A DNA stretch of 64,000 nt from Bog-473 sp963783965. Its GTDB lineage: Bacteria > Actinomycetota > Acidimicrobiia > Acidimicrobiales > RAAP-2. The stretch spans positions 372,001-436,000 of the forward strand of contig CAWAPQ010000013.1 in the NCBI GenBank assembly GCA_963783965.1, written 5' to 3'. The notes below the pieces were generated by a model. It was not told where the DNA came from. It saw only the letters and a program-made list of their open reading frames with translations, and searched no databases. The position numbers were made by a program, and so were the translations under genes. Position 1 is the stretch's first letter, and every line of letters starts with the position of its first letter. Of this stretch, positions 41,885-51,026 are shown in pieces.

Positions 41885-41898
41885 TGCAAAGCTTTGCA
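41885..41898. promoter_or_regulatory. Perfect 14-base palindrome upstream of the GH1 gene (LacI-like operator)
   Basis: TGCAAAGCTTTGCA, identical to the core of the palindrome at the uxaC start (16582-16595). It lies 63 bases before the beta-glucosidase ATG. Exact recurrence of a perfect 14-base palindrome next to two sugar genes 25 kb apart strongly suggests a common repressor. Confidence 0.6.
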
Positions 41899-41961
41899 GA
41901 GGCCAGGGCGGGCGTGTCACACTGCGGCCTTCCGGTCAGGCTTGCGACAGGAAGGACCGCG

Positions 41962-43197
41962 ATGGCACGGTTTCCACATGGCTTTCTCTGGGGCGCGGCC
42001 ACAGCCGGACACCAGGTCGAAGGCGGCAACGTCAACGCCGACATGTGGCCGATGGAATGGGCCCAGAACTCGACCTTCAACGAGCCGTCCGGCGACACGT
42101 GCGATCACTACCACCGCTATCCCGAGGACATCGCGGCCCTCGCCGAGCTCGGACTCACCGCGTACCGCTTCTCCCTCGAGTGGTCCCGGATCGAACCCGA
42201 GCCGGGCTTCTATTCGCGGGCCGCGCTCGACCACTACGGGAGGATGATCGAGAGCTGCCTGCACAACGGCATCACGCCGGTGGTGACCTACAACCACTTC
42301 ACGGTCCCGCGCTGGATGGCAGGCCGGGGCGGATGGAGTGCAGATGATGCACCGGCGCGCTTCGCGGACTATGCGGCGCGAGCGACGCAGCACTTCGGCG
42401 ATCTCCTGTCGTGGGCCTGCACGCTGAACGAGCCCAACCTCATGGCCATGATGCGGAGCACCGGCGTCCTGGCCATGGGCGCCGGAGACCGCTCACCGCG
42501 CCCCGAGCCTTTCGAATCGGAACGCGGTGGTGTCGGCGGCTTCGACCCGCGGCACTACCGGATGGGGATTGTGGCGGCCGACCTCGAGCGCATGGCGACG
42601 GCCCATCGACAGGCGGTGCAGGCGATCAAGGCGACGACGGGGGCCATCAAGACGGGGTGGACCCTGGCGCTCGTGGACTTCCAGCCGGCGGAGGGTGGCG
42701 AGGAACGGTGGCAGGAGGCACGGCGGGTGGCCCAGACCGACTGGCTCGCCGTCTCGGCCGACGACGACTTCGTCGGCGTGCAGACGTACTCCCGCGCCCG
42801 CATCGGACCGGAGGGGCAGCTGTCCGTGCCGGACGGGGCCGACACCATGCAGACCGGCTGGGAGGTCTACCCCGAGGCACTGGGACACACGGTCCGCCTC
42901 GCCGCGGAACACGCCGGCGTGCCCGTGCTCGTGACCGAGAACGGGATGGCGACCGACGACGACGCGAGCCGGCTGGCCTACATCCGTGCCGCGCTCGAGG
43001 GACTGGCCCGGGCCGTTGCTGACGGGGTCGACGTGCGCGGCTACCTGCACTGGACGCTGCTCGACAACTTCGAATGGAACGCCGGCTACTCCAAGACGTT
43101 CGGCCTCATCGCCGTCGACCGCGAGACCTTTGCCCGTTCGGTCAAACCCTCCGCCCGCTGGCTCGGTCAGGTGGCCCAGCGCAACGGCCTGGACTGA
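41962..43197 (+). CDS. GH1 family beta-glucosidase
   Basis: TIM-barrel glycosidase of 411 residues. It starts with FPHGFLWGAATAGHQVEGG; the acid/base Glu is in CTLNEPN and the nucleophile in VTENGMA, and YLHWTLLDNFEWNAGYSKTF in two parts is the GH1 C-terminal substrate site. It has no signal peptide, so it should cleave imported beta-glucosides. ATG 41962 has an AGGAAGGA box upstream. It stands alone and is divergent from the MarR gene. Confidence 0.93.
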   Translation: MARFPHGFLWGAATAGHQVEGGNVNADMWPMEWAQNSTFNEPSGDTCDHYHRYPEDIAALAELGLTAYRFSLEWSRIEPEPGFYSRAALDHYGRMIESCLHNGITPVVTYNHFTVPRWMAGRGGWSADDAPARFADYAARATQHFGDLLSWACTLNEPNLMAMMRSTGVLAMGAGDRSPRPEPFESERGGVGGFDPRHYRMGIVAADLERMATAHRQAVQAIKATTGAIKTGWTLALVDFQPAEGGEERWQEARRVAQTDWLAVSADDDFVGVQTYSRARIGPEGQLSVPDGADTMQTGWEVYPEALGHTVRLAAEHAGVPVLVTENGMATDDDASRLAYIRAALEGLARAVADGVDVRGYLHWTLLDNFEWNAGYSKTFGLIAVDRETFARSVKPSARWLGQVAQRNGLD

Positions 43198-43224
43198 TCG
43201 CCGTCGCCGCCGTCGGCCGCTCCG

Positions 43225-44412
43225 TCAGCGTCGGCCGGGCCCGGCAGACCCGTCGACCTCGAACCCGACGCGCTCGATGTCGGGCGCCAACTGCGCCATG
43301 TCGAACCCGTACAGGCGCGCCGCGTTCTCGCACAGGATCTTGCGTGCCACGTCGGCACTGATACTCGGATGCTGCACCAATGCGTCGACCTGGGCGTTGG
43401 TCTCGGGGAACACCGATTCGAAGTGCGGATAGTCCACCCCGAACATCGCGTTGTCACACCCGATGGCGAACGGCTGGTACTCGGCACTGGGACGGGCCAG
43501 CTCCTGGAGCGGAACCTGGTCGTCGGTGAAGGGCGAGATACCGGCGAAGCAATTGGCCGCCCAGTAGTCACGCGCCGAGCCCGTGAACTGGCGCATGCGC
43601 TGCAGCGTGTGAGCCCACCCCGTCCAATCGTCCCCCCACTCGAGCCGACGGTCCAGCTTGCGGATCACCGGAGCGATCCAATCCGCCTCGGTCTCTATGA
43701 ACGCGAGCCGCAGGTCGGGAAAGCGCGCGAAGACGCCGCCGAGGATCATCTGCCACAGGGAGCGGCCCGAGTAGAAGGAGTGCTCGAGCGCGAGGGTCAT
43801 GATGGCGGCGAACCCGGGCGGCCCGTAGGCGGGCGCACCCGACCCCCCGTGCTGACTGATCGGCAGGCCCACGTCCACGCAGGCGGCCCACACCGGGTCG
43901 AGCGCAGGGTCGAAGAAGAAGGTCCCACCGGGCAACAGGGCGGGCATCATGACGCCGCCCAGGCCGTGCTCCTTGGCCCAGTGGATGTCCGCCACCGCCA
44001 GGTCGACGTCGTCGAACGAGACCAGCGCCTGCCCGGCGCGACGGCCCGGCGTGTGGGCGCAGAAGTCGGCCAGCCAGCGGTTGTAGGCGAGACGCGCCTG
44101 CCGGTCGATCTCGGGGTCGGCGAACGAGCCCACGTCGTCGGCGGGCCTGGACTGGAACGGAAGCCCGTTCGGGAAGAGCACCTCGGCCACCACGCCCTGA
44201 CTCTCCATGTCCTTGAGGCGCAGGTCCGAGTCCCACTGCGACGTGGGATCGAGTCCGGCGCTCAGGTTGCCGCTCTCGGGTGCACCCGCCGCTTCCTCCG
44301 CGCTCGCCCACGCATCGAAGGCAGGGAGGAAACGCTGCTCGACGTAGTTCCGGTAGTCGCTCCGTGAAGCCCGGACGTGTCCGTCCACCGAGATGATCGC
44401 GGTCTTCGCCAT
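43225..44412 (-). CDS. Amidohydrolase family protein (amidohydrolase_2)
   Basis: TIM-barrel hydrolase of 395 residues. It starts with AIISVDGHVRAS in the place of the DxHxH site and has LPISQHGG, FARFPDLRLAFIETEADW and MFGVDYPHFESVFP near the C-terminus. It belongs to the same broad PF04909 family as the genes at 15210 and 59004 but is a distant member. It lies 86 bases after the GH78 gene on the same strand. The substrate is unknown. Confidence 0.85.
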   Translation of the reverse strand: MAKTAIISVDGHVRASRSDYRNYVEQRFLPAFDAWASAEEAAGAPESGNLSAGLDPTSQWDSDLRLKDMESQGVVAEVLFPNGLPFQSRPADDVGSFADPEIDRQARLAYNRWLADFCAHTPGRRAGQALVSFDDVDLAVADIHWAKEHGLGGVMMPALLPGGTFFFDPALDPVWAACVDVGLPISQHGGSGAPAYGPPGFAAIMTLALEHSFYSGRSLWQMILGGVFARFPDLRLAFIETEADWIAPVIRKLDRRLEWGDDWTGWAHTLQRMRQFTGSARDYWAANCFAGISPFTDDQVPLQELARPSAEYQPFAIGCDNAMFGVDYPHFESVFPETNAQVDALVQHPSISADVARKILCENAARLYGFDMAQLAPDIERVGFEVDGSAGPGRR

Positions 44413-44498
44413 CGTCCCCCCTTTTCCGCACCGCCCTCAGGCGTGCACAAGGGTCATGCTAACGATTGCACGAGGCGAGAACCAGGGGATGGTGCCCG

Positions 44499-47072
44499 TC
44501 AGCCGAGCCCGCACGCGTAGGACGCGGTCCCCGGCCCTTGCTCACGGACGGAGCCGTCGGGCAACGCGACCTCGGCCGCCGTCCCTGGCGGCGCGGTCAC
44601 CGTCACGAGAAGGGTCGACCCGTCGAGGTGCCACGCCGACTCAATGCGGCCGTAGGGCGAGTCATGGACGGCCTCCGCCCAGGTCAGCCCACCCCCGGGC
44701 CGGGGCGCCACCCGGAAGCGGCGGTAGGCGGGGTGACCGTCGAGCAGCGTGATGCCGGCGACGTAGTTGTGCAGGAACGAGATCACGGCGCCCTTGCTGT
44801 AGTGGTTCAGGGATTCGTGCGGACGGCCGTCCTCGTCGATTCCCTCCCACGCCTCCCAGACCGTCGTCGCGCCGCGCTCGACCATCGCCAACCAGGAGGG
44901 CGGCGTGTCCTGCAGCAAGAGCTCGTACGCCACGGGGAGGTGGCCGTGGTCCGCCAGCACCGGCAACAGGTACGGCGTGGCCAGGAACCCGGTACCAAGG
45001 TGCGTGTCGTCCTCGCGGATCAGCTGCACCAGCCGCTCCGCCGTCCGCGCGCGCAGCCCATCGGGCACGAGCCCGAAGGCGAGGGCGCGCACGTGATTCG
45101 CCTGGGTGTCGGGGGTGAGGGCGCCATCGGGCCCGATGAACTCGGCGCGCCAAGCGCGGAGCACGTCGGCAGCCAGCTCCTCGAAGCGCGCCGCCTCCGC
45201 GTCATGCCCGAGCATCCGACCGATGCGCGCGGCCAGCGCGGCGGAGTGCTGTAGGAACGCGGTCCCCACCGACCCCTGGTCCTTCTTCACGTGATCATGG
45301 GGTTGCGCGCCCGGCTCGAGCCATTCGCCCCAATGGTACGTCCCGTCCCAGATGAACTCCTCGTGCGGCGCCGGCTCGGGCCGGGCCGCCGCGCGGCTCT
45401 CGTGACGGTGCAGGGCCGCCGCCGCCGCGGCGAAGTCGACCCAGGACACCATGGACGGCCACAGCTCCGCCAGCACGTCGCTGTCGCCGTAAGCGCGCCA
45501 CATCTCCCAGGGGACCATGACGATGGCGTCGCCCCACCCCGACGACCCCTGCATGTGCTGCCACAGGCCGGTGCTCTCCATGCGTTGGCGCAGCGGGTCC
45601 GGCGAGTAGTTGATGATCCGGCCGTCAGGGAGCTGCTCGGCCGCGACGTCCCGGAGCCACTTGAGGGAGAACCCCGCGACGTCGTAGAGAAAGGCACCGG
45701 TCGGGACGAACAGCTGCCAGTCCCCCGTCCAGCCGGCGCGCTCGCGTTGCGGGCAGTCCGTCGGGATTTCGCAGGCGTTGTCCCGGAACGACCATTCGGT
45801 GATGTCGTGCAGCCGGTTCAACCGCTCGTCGCTGCAGCGGAACCACCCCGTACGGCGCAAGTCCGTATGGACGACCACTCCAGTGACGTCGTCGGGAGTG
45901 AGCCGGTTCGGATGGCCCTCGATGCGCGCGTACCGGAAACCGTGGGTCGTGTGGCGCGGTTCGAACACCTCGCCGGGCGTGCCGGCGGCCACCACGTGAT
46001 CGGTCATCCCGACCTTCATGTCGCCACCGAAGAAGTCGGGCGACAGGTGATCCTGGGTGACGTCGCCCGACGGATCGAGAAACTCGCCGTGGACGATGGT
46101 CAGCTCCGTGCCGGTGGGACCGACGTCGCACAGGCGCAGCCAGCCGTTGATGTTCTGCCCGAGGTCGACCACCTGGCGGTCGGACCCCAGCCGCGTGACG
46201 GCGACAGGCGGCAGCTCCTGCACCCTGCGGGTCGGCGGCGCCGGGGAATAGGCCAGGGACCCGAGGTCGTCGCCGACGACCGTGACGGCCTCCCAGGAGC
46301 CCGGGCTTTTCCGATGGTCCTCGCTCTGCCCCGCCATGAGGTCGGCGCTGAGGAGCGACCCGGTGCCGGATACCCAATCGGGGCCCGACGTGATCACGAC
46401 GTCGCCGGCGTGGAGCTGGCCCAGGAAGCCGAGCGTGCCGCCGAAGCCATCGGTGCCCTGGAAGAACCCGGTGCGACCGCGCCACCACCCGTCCGAGAGC
46501 ACGACCTCCCAGACGTTGTCGCCGGGAGCCAGCAGCGCGCCGACGTCGTAGACCTGGACGTGCAGGCTCGTCGGGTAGCTCGTGAAGCCCGGCGCCAGCT
46601 CGACATCACCGACACGCCGGCCGTTGAGGAAGGTCTCGTAGACCCCGTGGGCGGTGGCGTAGAGGCGGGCCTCCCGCGTCGGTGCTTTCAGGCGGAATGT
46701 GTGGCGCAGCACATGGGCGGACCGGGTGGTCTCCGCCGGCTCTATCCAGCGAGCGGCCCAGTCGGAAGGGTCGAGCAGTCCGGTCTCGAACCAGGCCGGG
46801 GACGACCACTCGCTCTCGGCCCCGCCGGCACCCCAGCTCTTCACCCTCCAGACGACCCGCTGCCGCGAGCTCAGGTCAGGACCGGGCCACGGGATCAGGA
46901 CGCTGGCGTCGGACTCGACACGGTCCAGGACGCGGCCGTCGAGCTCTAGGACGTAGGCCTGCTGCCGCTCTGTGCCGGGCGGCAGCCGCCATGACAGGCG
47001 TGGCCGACGATCGCCGAGGCCGAGGACGGAGGCGCCGAGATGCTCGACCCCGAGGCGGGTGGGCGTGTTCAT
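44499..47072 (-). CDS. Alpha-L-rhamnosidase (GH78)
   Basis: GH78 enzyme of 857 residues, removing terminal alpha-L-rhamnose from pectin side chains or glycosides. It starts with the N-terminal beta domain (LGASVLGLGDRRPRLSW), then the jelly roll (YATAHGVYETFLNGRRVGD), then an (alpha/alpha)6 barrel with EIPTDCPQRERAGWTGD (catalytic acid region), GWGDAIVMVPW and TVWEAWEGID. It ends in a C-terminal beta domain. ATG 47070-47072 follows GGAGC; the longer open frame to 47435 is not protein-like. It has no signal peptide. Confidence 0.92.
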   Translation of the reverse strand: MNTPTRLGVEHLGASVLGLGDRRPRLSWRLPPGTERQQAYVLELDGRVLDRVESDASVLIPWPGPDLSSRQRVVWRVKSWGAGGAESEWSSPAWFETGLLDPSDWAARWIEPAETTRSAHVLRHTFRLKAPTREARLYATAHGVYETFLNGRRVGDVELAPGFTSYPTSLHVQVYDVGALLAPGDNVWEVVLSDGWWRGRTGFFQGTDGFGGTLGFLGQLHAGDVVITSGPDWVSGTGSLLSADLMAGQSEDHRKSPGSWEAVTVVGDDLGSLAYSPAPPTRRVQELPPVAVTRLGSDRQVVDLGQNINGWLRLCDVGPTGTELTIVHGEFLDPSGDVTQDHLSPDFFGGDMKVGMTDHVVAAGTPGEVFEPRHTTHGFRYARIEGHPNRLTPDDVTGVVVHTDLRRTGWFRCSDERLNRLHDITEWSFRDNACEIPTDCPQRERAGWTGDWQLFVPTGAFLYDVAGFSLKWLRDVAAEQLPDGRIINYSPDPLRQRMESTGLWQHMQGSSGWGDAIVMVPWEMWRAYGDSDVLAELWPSMVSWVDFAAAAAALHRHESRAAARPEPAPHEEFIWDGTYHWGEWLEPGAQPHDHVKKDQGSVGTAFLQHSAALAARIGRMLGHDAEAARFEELAADVLRAWRAEFIGPDGALTPDTQANHVRALAFGLVPDGLRARTAERLVQLIREDDTHLGTGFLATPYLLPVLADHGHLPVAYELLLQDTPPSWLAMVERGATTVWEAWEGIDEDGRPHESLNHYSKGAVISFLHNYVAGITLLDGHPAYRRFRVAPRPGGGLTWAEAVHDSPYGRIESAWHLDGSTLLVTVTAPPGTAAEVALPDGSVREQGPGTASYACGLG

Positions 47073-47476
47073 GTGGGCAGCTCCATGATCCCTTTTGTGC
47101 AACATTACAACTTCGAACATCTGGCGTCGATTGGCTCTCGTGTCCGCAGATGCGGCCGGCTTTACGGTCTTCTTATGGATTCCGAATGCGGGAGCGCGCC
47201 TTTTGCAACGGTGCTGTAACGACCGGCTGTCAATGTCGTTGGTAGCGATTCGGCCCCGCGTTCCCCCCCTCACCCCCCGGGGCGGGGTCGCATCGCTCGG
47301 ACCCACCAGGTGGCACCGTTGCAGCCCCGCTCCGGCGGGGCTGCGGCGCGCCACGGGCCCGCCGTACCTCACAATCCTGTCATTCCGTCCCGCCTGCGGA
47401 TGGTGCTCCCCGACGCCCGATTTCGGCCCGGGCAAAGGTGTCTAACATCGCCGTCAGCGAATCAAAAGGAGGGGCG
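47073..47476. other. Intergenic region between GH78 and the SDR gene
   Basis: 404 bases with no credible gene. It holds a perfect 10-base stem (47321-47330 with 47335-47344, loop TCCG) without a T tract, which could end a transcript or be structural. A GTTG-type direct repeat (GTTGTAA and GTTGCAC on the minus strand, about 47098-47112) lies some 25 bases above the GH78 start. Both divergent promoters must lie here, but I could not place a convincing -35/-10 pair. Confidence 0.5.
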
Positions 47477-48229
47477 TTGCGGACGGTTGTCGTAGGAGCT
47501 TCGAGCGGACTCGGGCGCTGCATCGGCGTCGGGCTCGCCCAGCGCGGGGCGAAGACCGCCCTGTTGGCCCGCCGGCAGCAGCGACTCGAGGGGGCAGCAA
47601 GGGAGGCGGGGCCGGGGACGCTGGCCATCACGTGTGACGTGACCAGCACCGAGTCCTGCCAGTCCGCGGTGCGACAGGCCGCCGAGGGTCTCGGGGGCAT
47701 TGACGCCCTGGTCTACGCACCGGGGATCGGTCCGCTGGCGCGCCTCGCCGACATGGACGCGGCGACGTGGCGGCAGGTCTTCGACACGAACGTGATCGGA
47801 GCGTCACTGGTGACGGCTGCCGCAGTGCCGTATCTCTCCGAGTCCTCGGGTACAGCCGTCTATCTCTCGTCGGTGAGCGCCTCCCAGACCCCCCCGTGGC
47901 CGGGCCTGGGTGCCTACGCGGTCAGCAAGGCCGCACTGGACAAGCTCGTCGAGGCCTGGAGGGGTGAGCACCCGGCGGTGGGATTCACCCGGGTCGTGGT
48001 GGGTGAGTGCATGGGTGGCCAAGGCGACTCGACGCCGGGGTTCGCCGACGGCTGGGACCAGGAGCTGGCAGCGGAGGTGATGCCGGTGTGGTTCGCCCGC
48101 AACTACATGAGCGGGGCGTTTGTCGGCGTCGAGGACCTCATCACCGTCGTGGACACGGTCCTGCGTCATGGCGGCGGTGTCGCCATCCCGTCGGTGACGG
48201 TGGCCGGTCGCCTCGCCGGGGAGAGCTGA
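47477..48229 (+). CDS. Short-chain dehydrogenase/reductase (SDR)
   Basis: Classical SDR of 250 residues. The cofactor loop is VVGASSGLGRCIG, followed by the VYAPGIGPLA segment in place of NNAG, and catalytic Ser and Tyr-x3-Lys in LSSVSAS and YAVSK. The substrate is unknown. TTG 47477 is chosen because AAAGGAGGGG ends three bases before it. A GTG at 47438 is in frame but has no such site. It starts a plus-strand group with the DUF427 and hydratase genes. Confidence 0.86.
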   Translation: MRTVVVGASSGLGRCIGVGLAQRGAKTALLARRQQRLEGAAREAGPGTLAITCDVTSTESCQSAVRQAAEGLGGIDALVYAPGIGPLARLADMDAATWRQVFDTNVIGASLVTAAAVPYLSESSGTAVYLSSVSASQTPPWPGLGAYAVSKAALDKLVEAWRGEHPAVGFTRVVVGECMGGQGDSTPGFADGWDQELAAEVMPVWFARNYMSGAFVGVEDLITVVDTVLRHGGGVAIPSVTVAGRLAGES

Positions 48230-48246
48230 GTACTTCTCACTTCGGT

Positions 48247-49404
48247 ATGCACGTCGAGCCCTACCCGTACCGAGCGAGCGCATCATGGGAGGGAAAGGTC
48301 GTGGCCCGATCCGGCTCGTGCCTCATTGCGGAGTCGTCCGGGACCCTTCCGGTCCTCTACTTCCCGGCGGCCGAACTCCAGGTGCAGGGGCGCGCGGGGC
48401 TGTCCGATCACCTGCGCCCGGCGGACGGCGAGCCGGGGCTCGCGGACTACGTCGCGTTCGACCAGGACCGGGTCGTGGTCGAGGTCACCGACGAGGACGA
48501 CGGGGACGAGGAGCGCGATGTCACGGTGAAGCGGTTTCCCACCTGGGGCGATGCCGCGCACCTCGTGGACGTCATGGACGTCCAACCCACCGACGAGGGG
48601 CTCAGCTTCATCACCGTTGCCCGGAGCGACGACCGACGCCCCGTCGTCGAGGGCAGCCAGATGCTCGGCCAGGCCATCGTGGCCGCCGGCCGGCATGCCG
48701 AGGACCGCCGCGTCGTCGCGGCCAACATGATCTTCCTGCGGTCGGCCGATGCCCGTCTGCCGCTGCGCTTGGAACTGGCCGAGCTCAGCTCCGGCCGCAC
48801 GTTCTCCGGCTTGGCGGTCCAGGTGTTCCAGCGCGACCGCCTGTGCGCCGCGGGCACGCTGCTGCTCGACGTGCCGTCCGACGACGTCATCCGGCACGCG
48901 CCGGACCCTCCGGACGTGGCCGGACCGTTCGCATGCGAACCGTACGATATGGGCGTGACCGGTCGCGACGTCAGAGTGGTCGACAGCGCCTACTCGAACG
49001 ATCCCGACGCGCCGGAGGGACCACCCACGGTGGACGCCTGGGTGCGCTTCCGCCATCTGCCCGACGATCAGCCCATCCATGCCGGCCTGCTGGCGCAATT
49101 CACCGGCCACATGTCGATTGCCGCCGCCCTGCGCCCCCACGCCGGAGTCAGCCAGGACCAAGCGCACCGGACGCTCTCCATGGCGATCAACAGCATCAGC
49201 CTGTCGCTGCACGGTCCGGTCAAGGCCGACGACTGGCTGCTCTACCGCCACCTCTCGACGTATGCCGGCGCCGGTACGACCCATGCCGAGAACCGGGTGT
49301 ACGACCGTGACGGTGCGCTCGTTGCCTCATTCTCCGTCGACGCCATGGTGCGGCCGCTCCCCGCGGGAGCCAAGGGCCCCATGGACGCACGTACCGCGCT
49401 GTGA
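48247..49404 (+). CDS. DUF427-acyl-CoA thioesterase II (TesB-like) fusion protein
   Basis: Protein of 385 residues with two parts. The first about 100 residues are a DUF427 domain (YPYRASASWEGKVVARSGS, LYFPAAELQ). The rest is a double-hotdog TesB-like thioesterase: VEGSQMLGQAIVAAGRH and HAGLLAQFTGHMSIAAALRP, plus a closing AENRVYDRDGALVASFS strand. It should release a free acid from an acyl-CoA, while DUF427 has no established role. The next gene is made only of DUF427 domains, and a CoA hydratase follows, so the group probably handles one acyl-CoA pathway. Confidence 0.85.
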   Translation: MHVEPYPYRASASWEGKVVARSGSCLIAESSGTLPVLYFPAAELQVQGRAGLSDHLRPADGEPGLADYVAFDQDRVVVEVTDEDDGDEERDVTVKRFPTWGDAAHLVDVMDVQPTDEGLSFITVARSDDRRPVVEGSQMLGQAIVAAGRHAEDRRVVAANMIFLRSADARLPLRLELAELSSGRTFSGLAVQVFQRDRLCAAGTLLLDVPSDDVIRHAPDPPDVAGPFACEPYDMGVTGRDVRVVDSAYSNDPDAPEGPPTVDAWVRFRHLPDDQPIHAGLLAQFTGHMSIAAALRPHAGVSQDQAHRTLSMAINSISLSLHGPVKADDWLLYRHLSTYAGAGTTHAENRVYDRDGALVASFSVDAMVRPLPAGAKGPMDARTAL

Positions 49405-50078
49405 GCCTCACGACGGGTCGAGGCCCGCTCAGCGCCACGCCCGCAGGACGGTTCACGATCCCCATGCCGGAGAACGTGTCATACATCGAACCGTTCCGCC
49501 GGCGTGTCAGGGCGAAGAAGGGCGGCCGGACGGTGATCGACAGCGAGCGCGCCGTACTGATGCACCGGCCCGGTCAGCCGCCCACCTTCGCCTTCCCGGA
49601 CCACGACATTGCCGGGCTTCCGACGAACGACGAGGAAGACGCTCCGGGCTATGTGACAGTGTCGTGGGATGCCGCCGACGCCTGGTTCGAGGAGGACGAA
49701 CAGATCTTCGGACATCCTCGGAATCCTTACCACCGCGTGGACTGTCTGCACTCCCATCGTCACCTGCAAGTGCAGGCCGCCGGCGCCACACTGGTCGACA
49801 CGACAGAGACCATGGCCGTGTACGAGACAGCGCTTGAACCTCGCCTGTACGTCCACCCTCGCCACGTGCAGGCCGAACTGACTCGGAGTCAGCTGGCGAC
49901 CTATTGCCCGTACAAGGGCACTGCCACGTATTGGAACGTCGTCGTGGAGGGAGTGCTCCTCACGGACGTCGCCTGGAGTTACGAGGAAGCACTTCCGGAG
50001 TCCGCCCCCCTCCAGCATTTGGTGAGCTTCGATGACCGCCGGGTCTCGGTCAAGCATGACCTCCCGGCCGCCGACTGA
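49401..50078 (+). CDS. DUF427 domain protein with two domain copies
   Basis: Protein of 225 residues with two DUF427 units. The first runs about 35-110 (FRRRVRAKKGGRTVIDSERA, then FAFPDHDI). The second runs about 120-215 (LQVQAAGATLVDTTETMAVYE, YVHPRHV, TYCPYKGTATYWNV, DVAWSYEEALPES). The C-terminal unit keeps the CPYKG and Y-x-E motifs of the family. The function is unknown. The GTG start overlaps the stop of the thioesterase fusion (GTGA). Confidence 0.83.
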   Translation: MSLTTGRGPLSATPAGRFTIPMPENVSYIEPFRRRVRAKKGGRTVIDSERAVLMHRPGQPPTFAFPDHDIAGLPTNDEEDAPGYVTVSWDAADAWFEEDEQIFGHPRNPYHRVDCLHSHRHLQVQAAGATLVDTTETMAVYETALEPRLYVHPRHVQAELTRSQLATYCPYKGTATYWNVVVEGVLLTDVAWSYEEALPESAPLQHLVSFDDRRVSVKHDLPAAD

Positions 50079-50166
50079 GAGAGACCAGTGGGGCAGATGC
50101 ATTCATTCGTGTCGGCCCGCGAGCCGGCCTCGGTGCACCGGGTGCGCGGAACAAAGGGGATTTTGC

Positions 50167-51006
50167 ATGGTGCTTGAGACACTGTTGTACGAGCAGCAGG
50201 ACGGTGTCGCCATCGTCACCATGAACCGCCCCGAGGTCCACAACGCGTTCAACCACCGGATGCAAGCGGAGCTCCACGGATTGTGGCGTCACCTCCGGCG
50301 CAACGACGATGTCAGAGCCATCGTCCTCACGGGAGCCGGAGACGAGGCGTTCTGCGCCGGGATCGACCGGGACGAGACCATTGAGGAGAGCTATCTCGCC
50401 AATGAGGAGAACCGCTACAAAATGCAGGGCAAGGCGGGTCCCGTCGCGACGCCCTTCATGTACAACGATCCCGGGGTCAACATCAACCCGAAGACGAACG
50501 ACCTGTGGAAGCCGATCGTCGCCGCCGTCAACGGGATGGCCTGTGGCGGCGCCCTCTACATGCTCGGGGAGTCGGACATCATCATCGCGGCCGAACACGC
50601 GACGTTCTTCGACCCCCACGTGACCTACGGGATGGTGGCGGGCTTCGAGTCCACCCACCTGCTCCAGAAACTGCCCCTGGGCGAGGTGCTCCGCGTGATG
50701 CTGCTCGGTGCGTGGGAGCGCATGTCGGCCGAGCGCGCCCACCAGGTGGGGCTGGTCTCCGAGGTCGTGCCGGCAGCGGAGCTCCGCGAGCGGGCCCTCT
50801 GGGTGGCGAAGGCCATCGCGTCGGCGCCGGTCATGGCGGTTCAGGGGACGCTGCGAGCCATCTGGATGACCCATGAGCTCAGCCGGCGCGAAGCCCTCTC
50901 ACAGGTCTCGACCTTCGTCGCGCTCGGGACGCTCTTCGACGACATCGCCGGGGGCCAGGAGATCTTCCGGGAGACCGTGTCCCGCCCTGAGTGGCGGCTC
51001 CGCTGA
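50167..51006 (+). CDS. Enoyl-CoA hydratase/isomerase family protein
   Basis: Crotonase-fold protein of 279 residues: VAIVTMNRPEVHNAFNHRMQ, first oxyanion segment FCAGIDRDE, second NGMACGGALYML, then FFDPHVTYGMVAG and GLVSEVVP. It has an inserted stretch after the first oxyanion segment (about residues 75-115) compared with short hydratases, as in several actinobacterial catabolic members. ATG 50167 has AAAGGGGA upstream. It probably belongs with the DUF427/thioesterase genes. Confidence 0.88.
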   Translation: MVLETLLYEQQDGVAIVTMNRPEVHNAFNHRMQAELHGLWRHLRRNDDVRAIVLTGAGDEAFCAGIDRDETIEESYLANEENRYKMQGKAGPVATPFMYNDPGVNINPKTNDLWKPIVAAVNGMACGGALYMLGESDIIIAAEHATFFDPHVTYGMVAGFESTHLLQKLPLGEVLRVMLLGAWERMSAERAHQVGLVSEVVPAAELRERALWVAKAIASAPVMAVQGTLRAIWMTHELSRREALSQVSTFVALGTLFDDIAGGQEIFRETVSRPEWRLR

Positions 51007-51026
51007 GAGCCTGATTCCTCCATTCA

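Noticed and set aside
45291..46949. A 552-codon plus-strand open frame opposite the rhamnosidase
   Set aside because: Antisense to GH78 with shadow-type composition and no domain.
47321..47344. The perfect 10-base hairpin as a terminator or riboswitch
   Set aside because: It lies in a divergent intergenic region, has no T tract and no conserved aptamer-like context, so its role was left open.
44499..47435. A 120-residue N-terminal extension of the rhamnosidase
   Set aside because: The GH78 fold and a ribosome-binding site support ATG 47072; the extension is rich in Arg, Pro and Ser and has no domain character.
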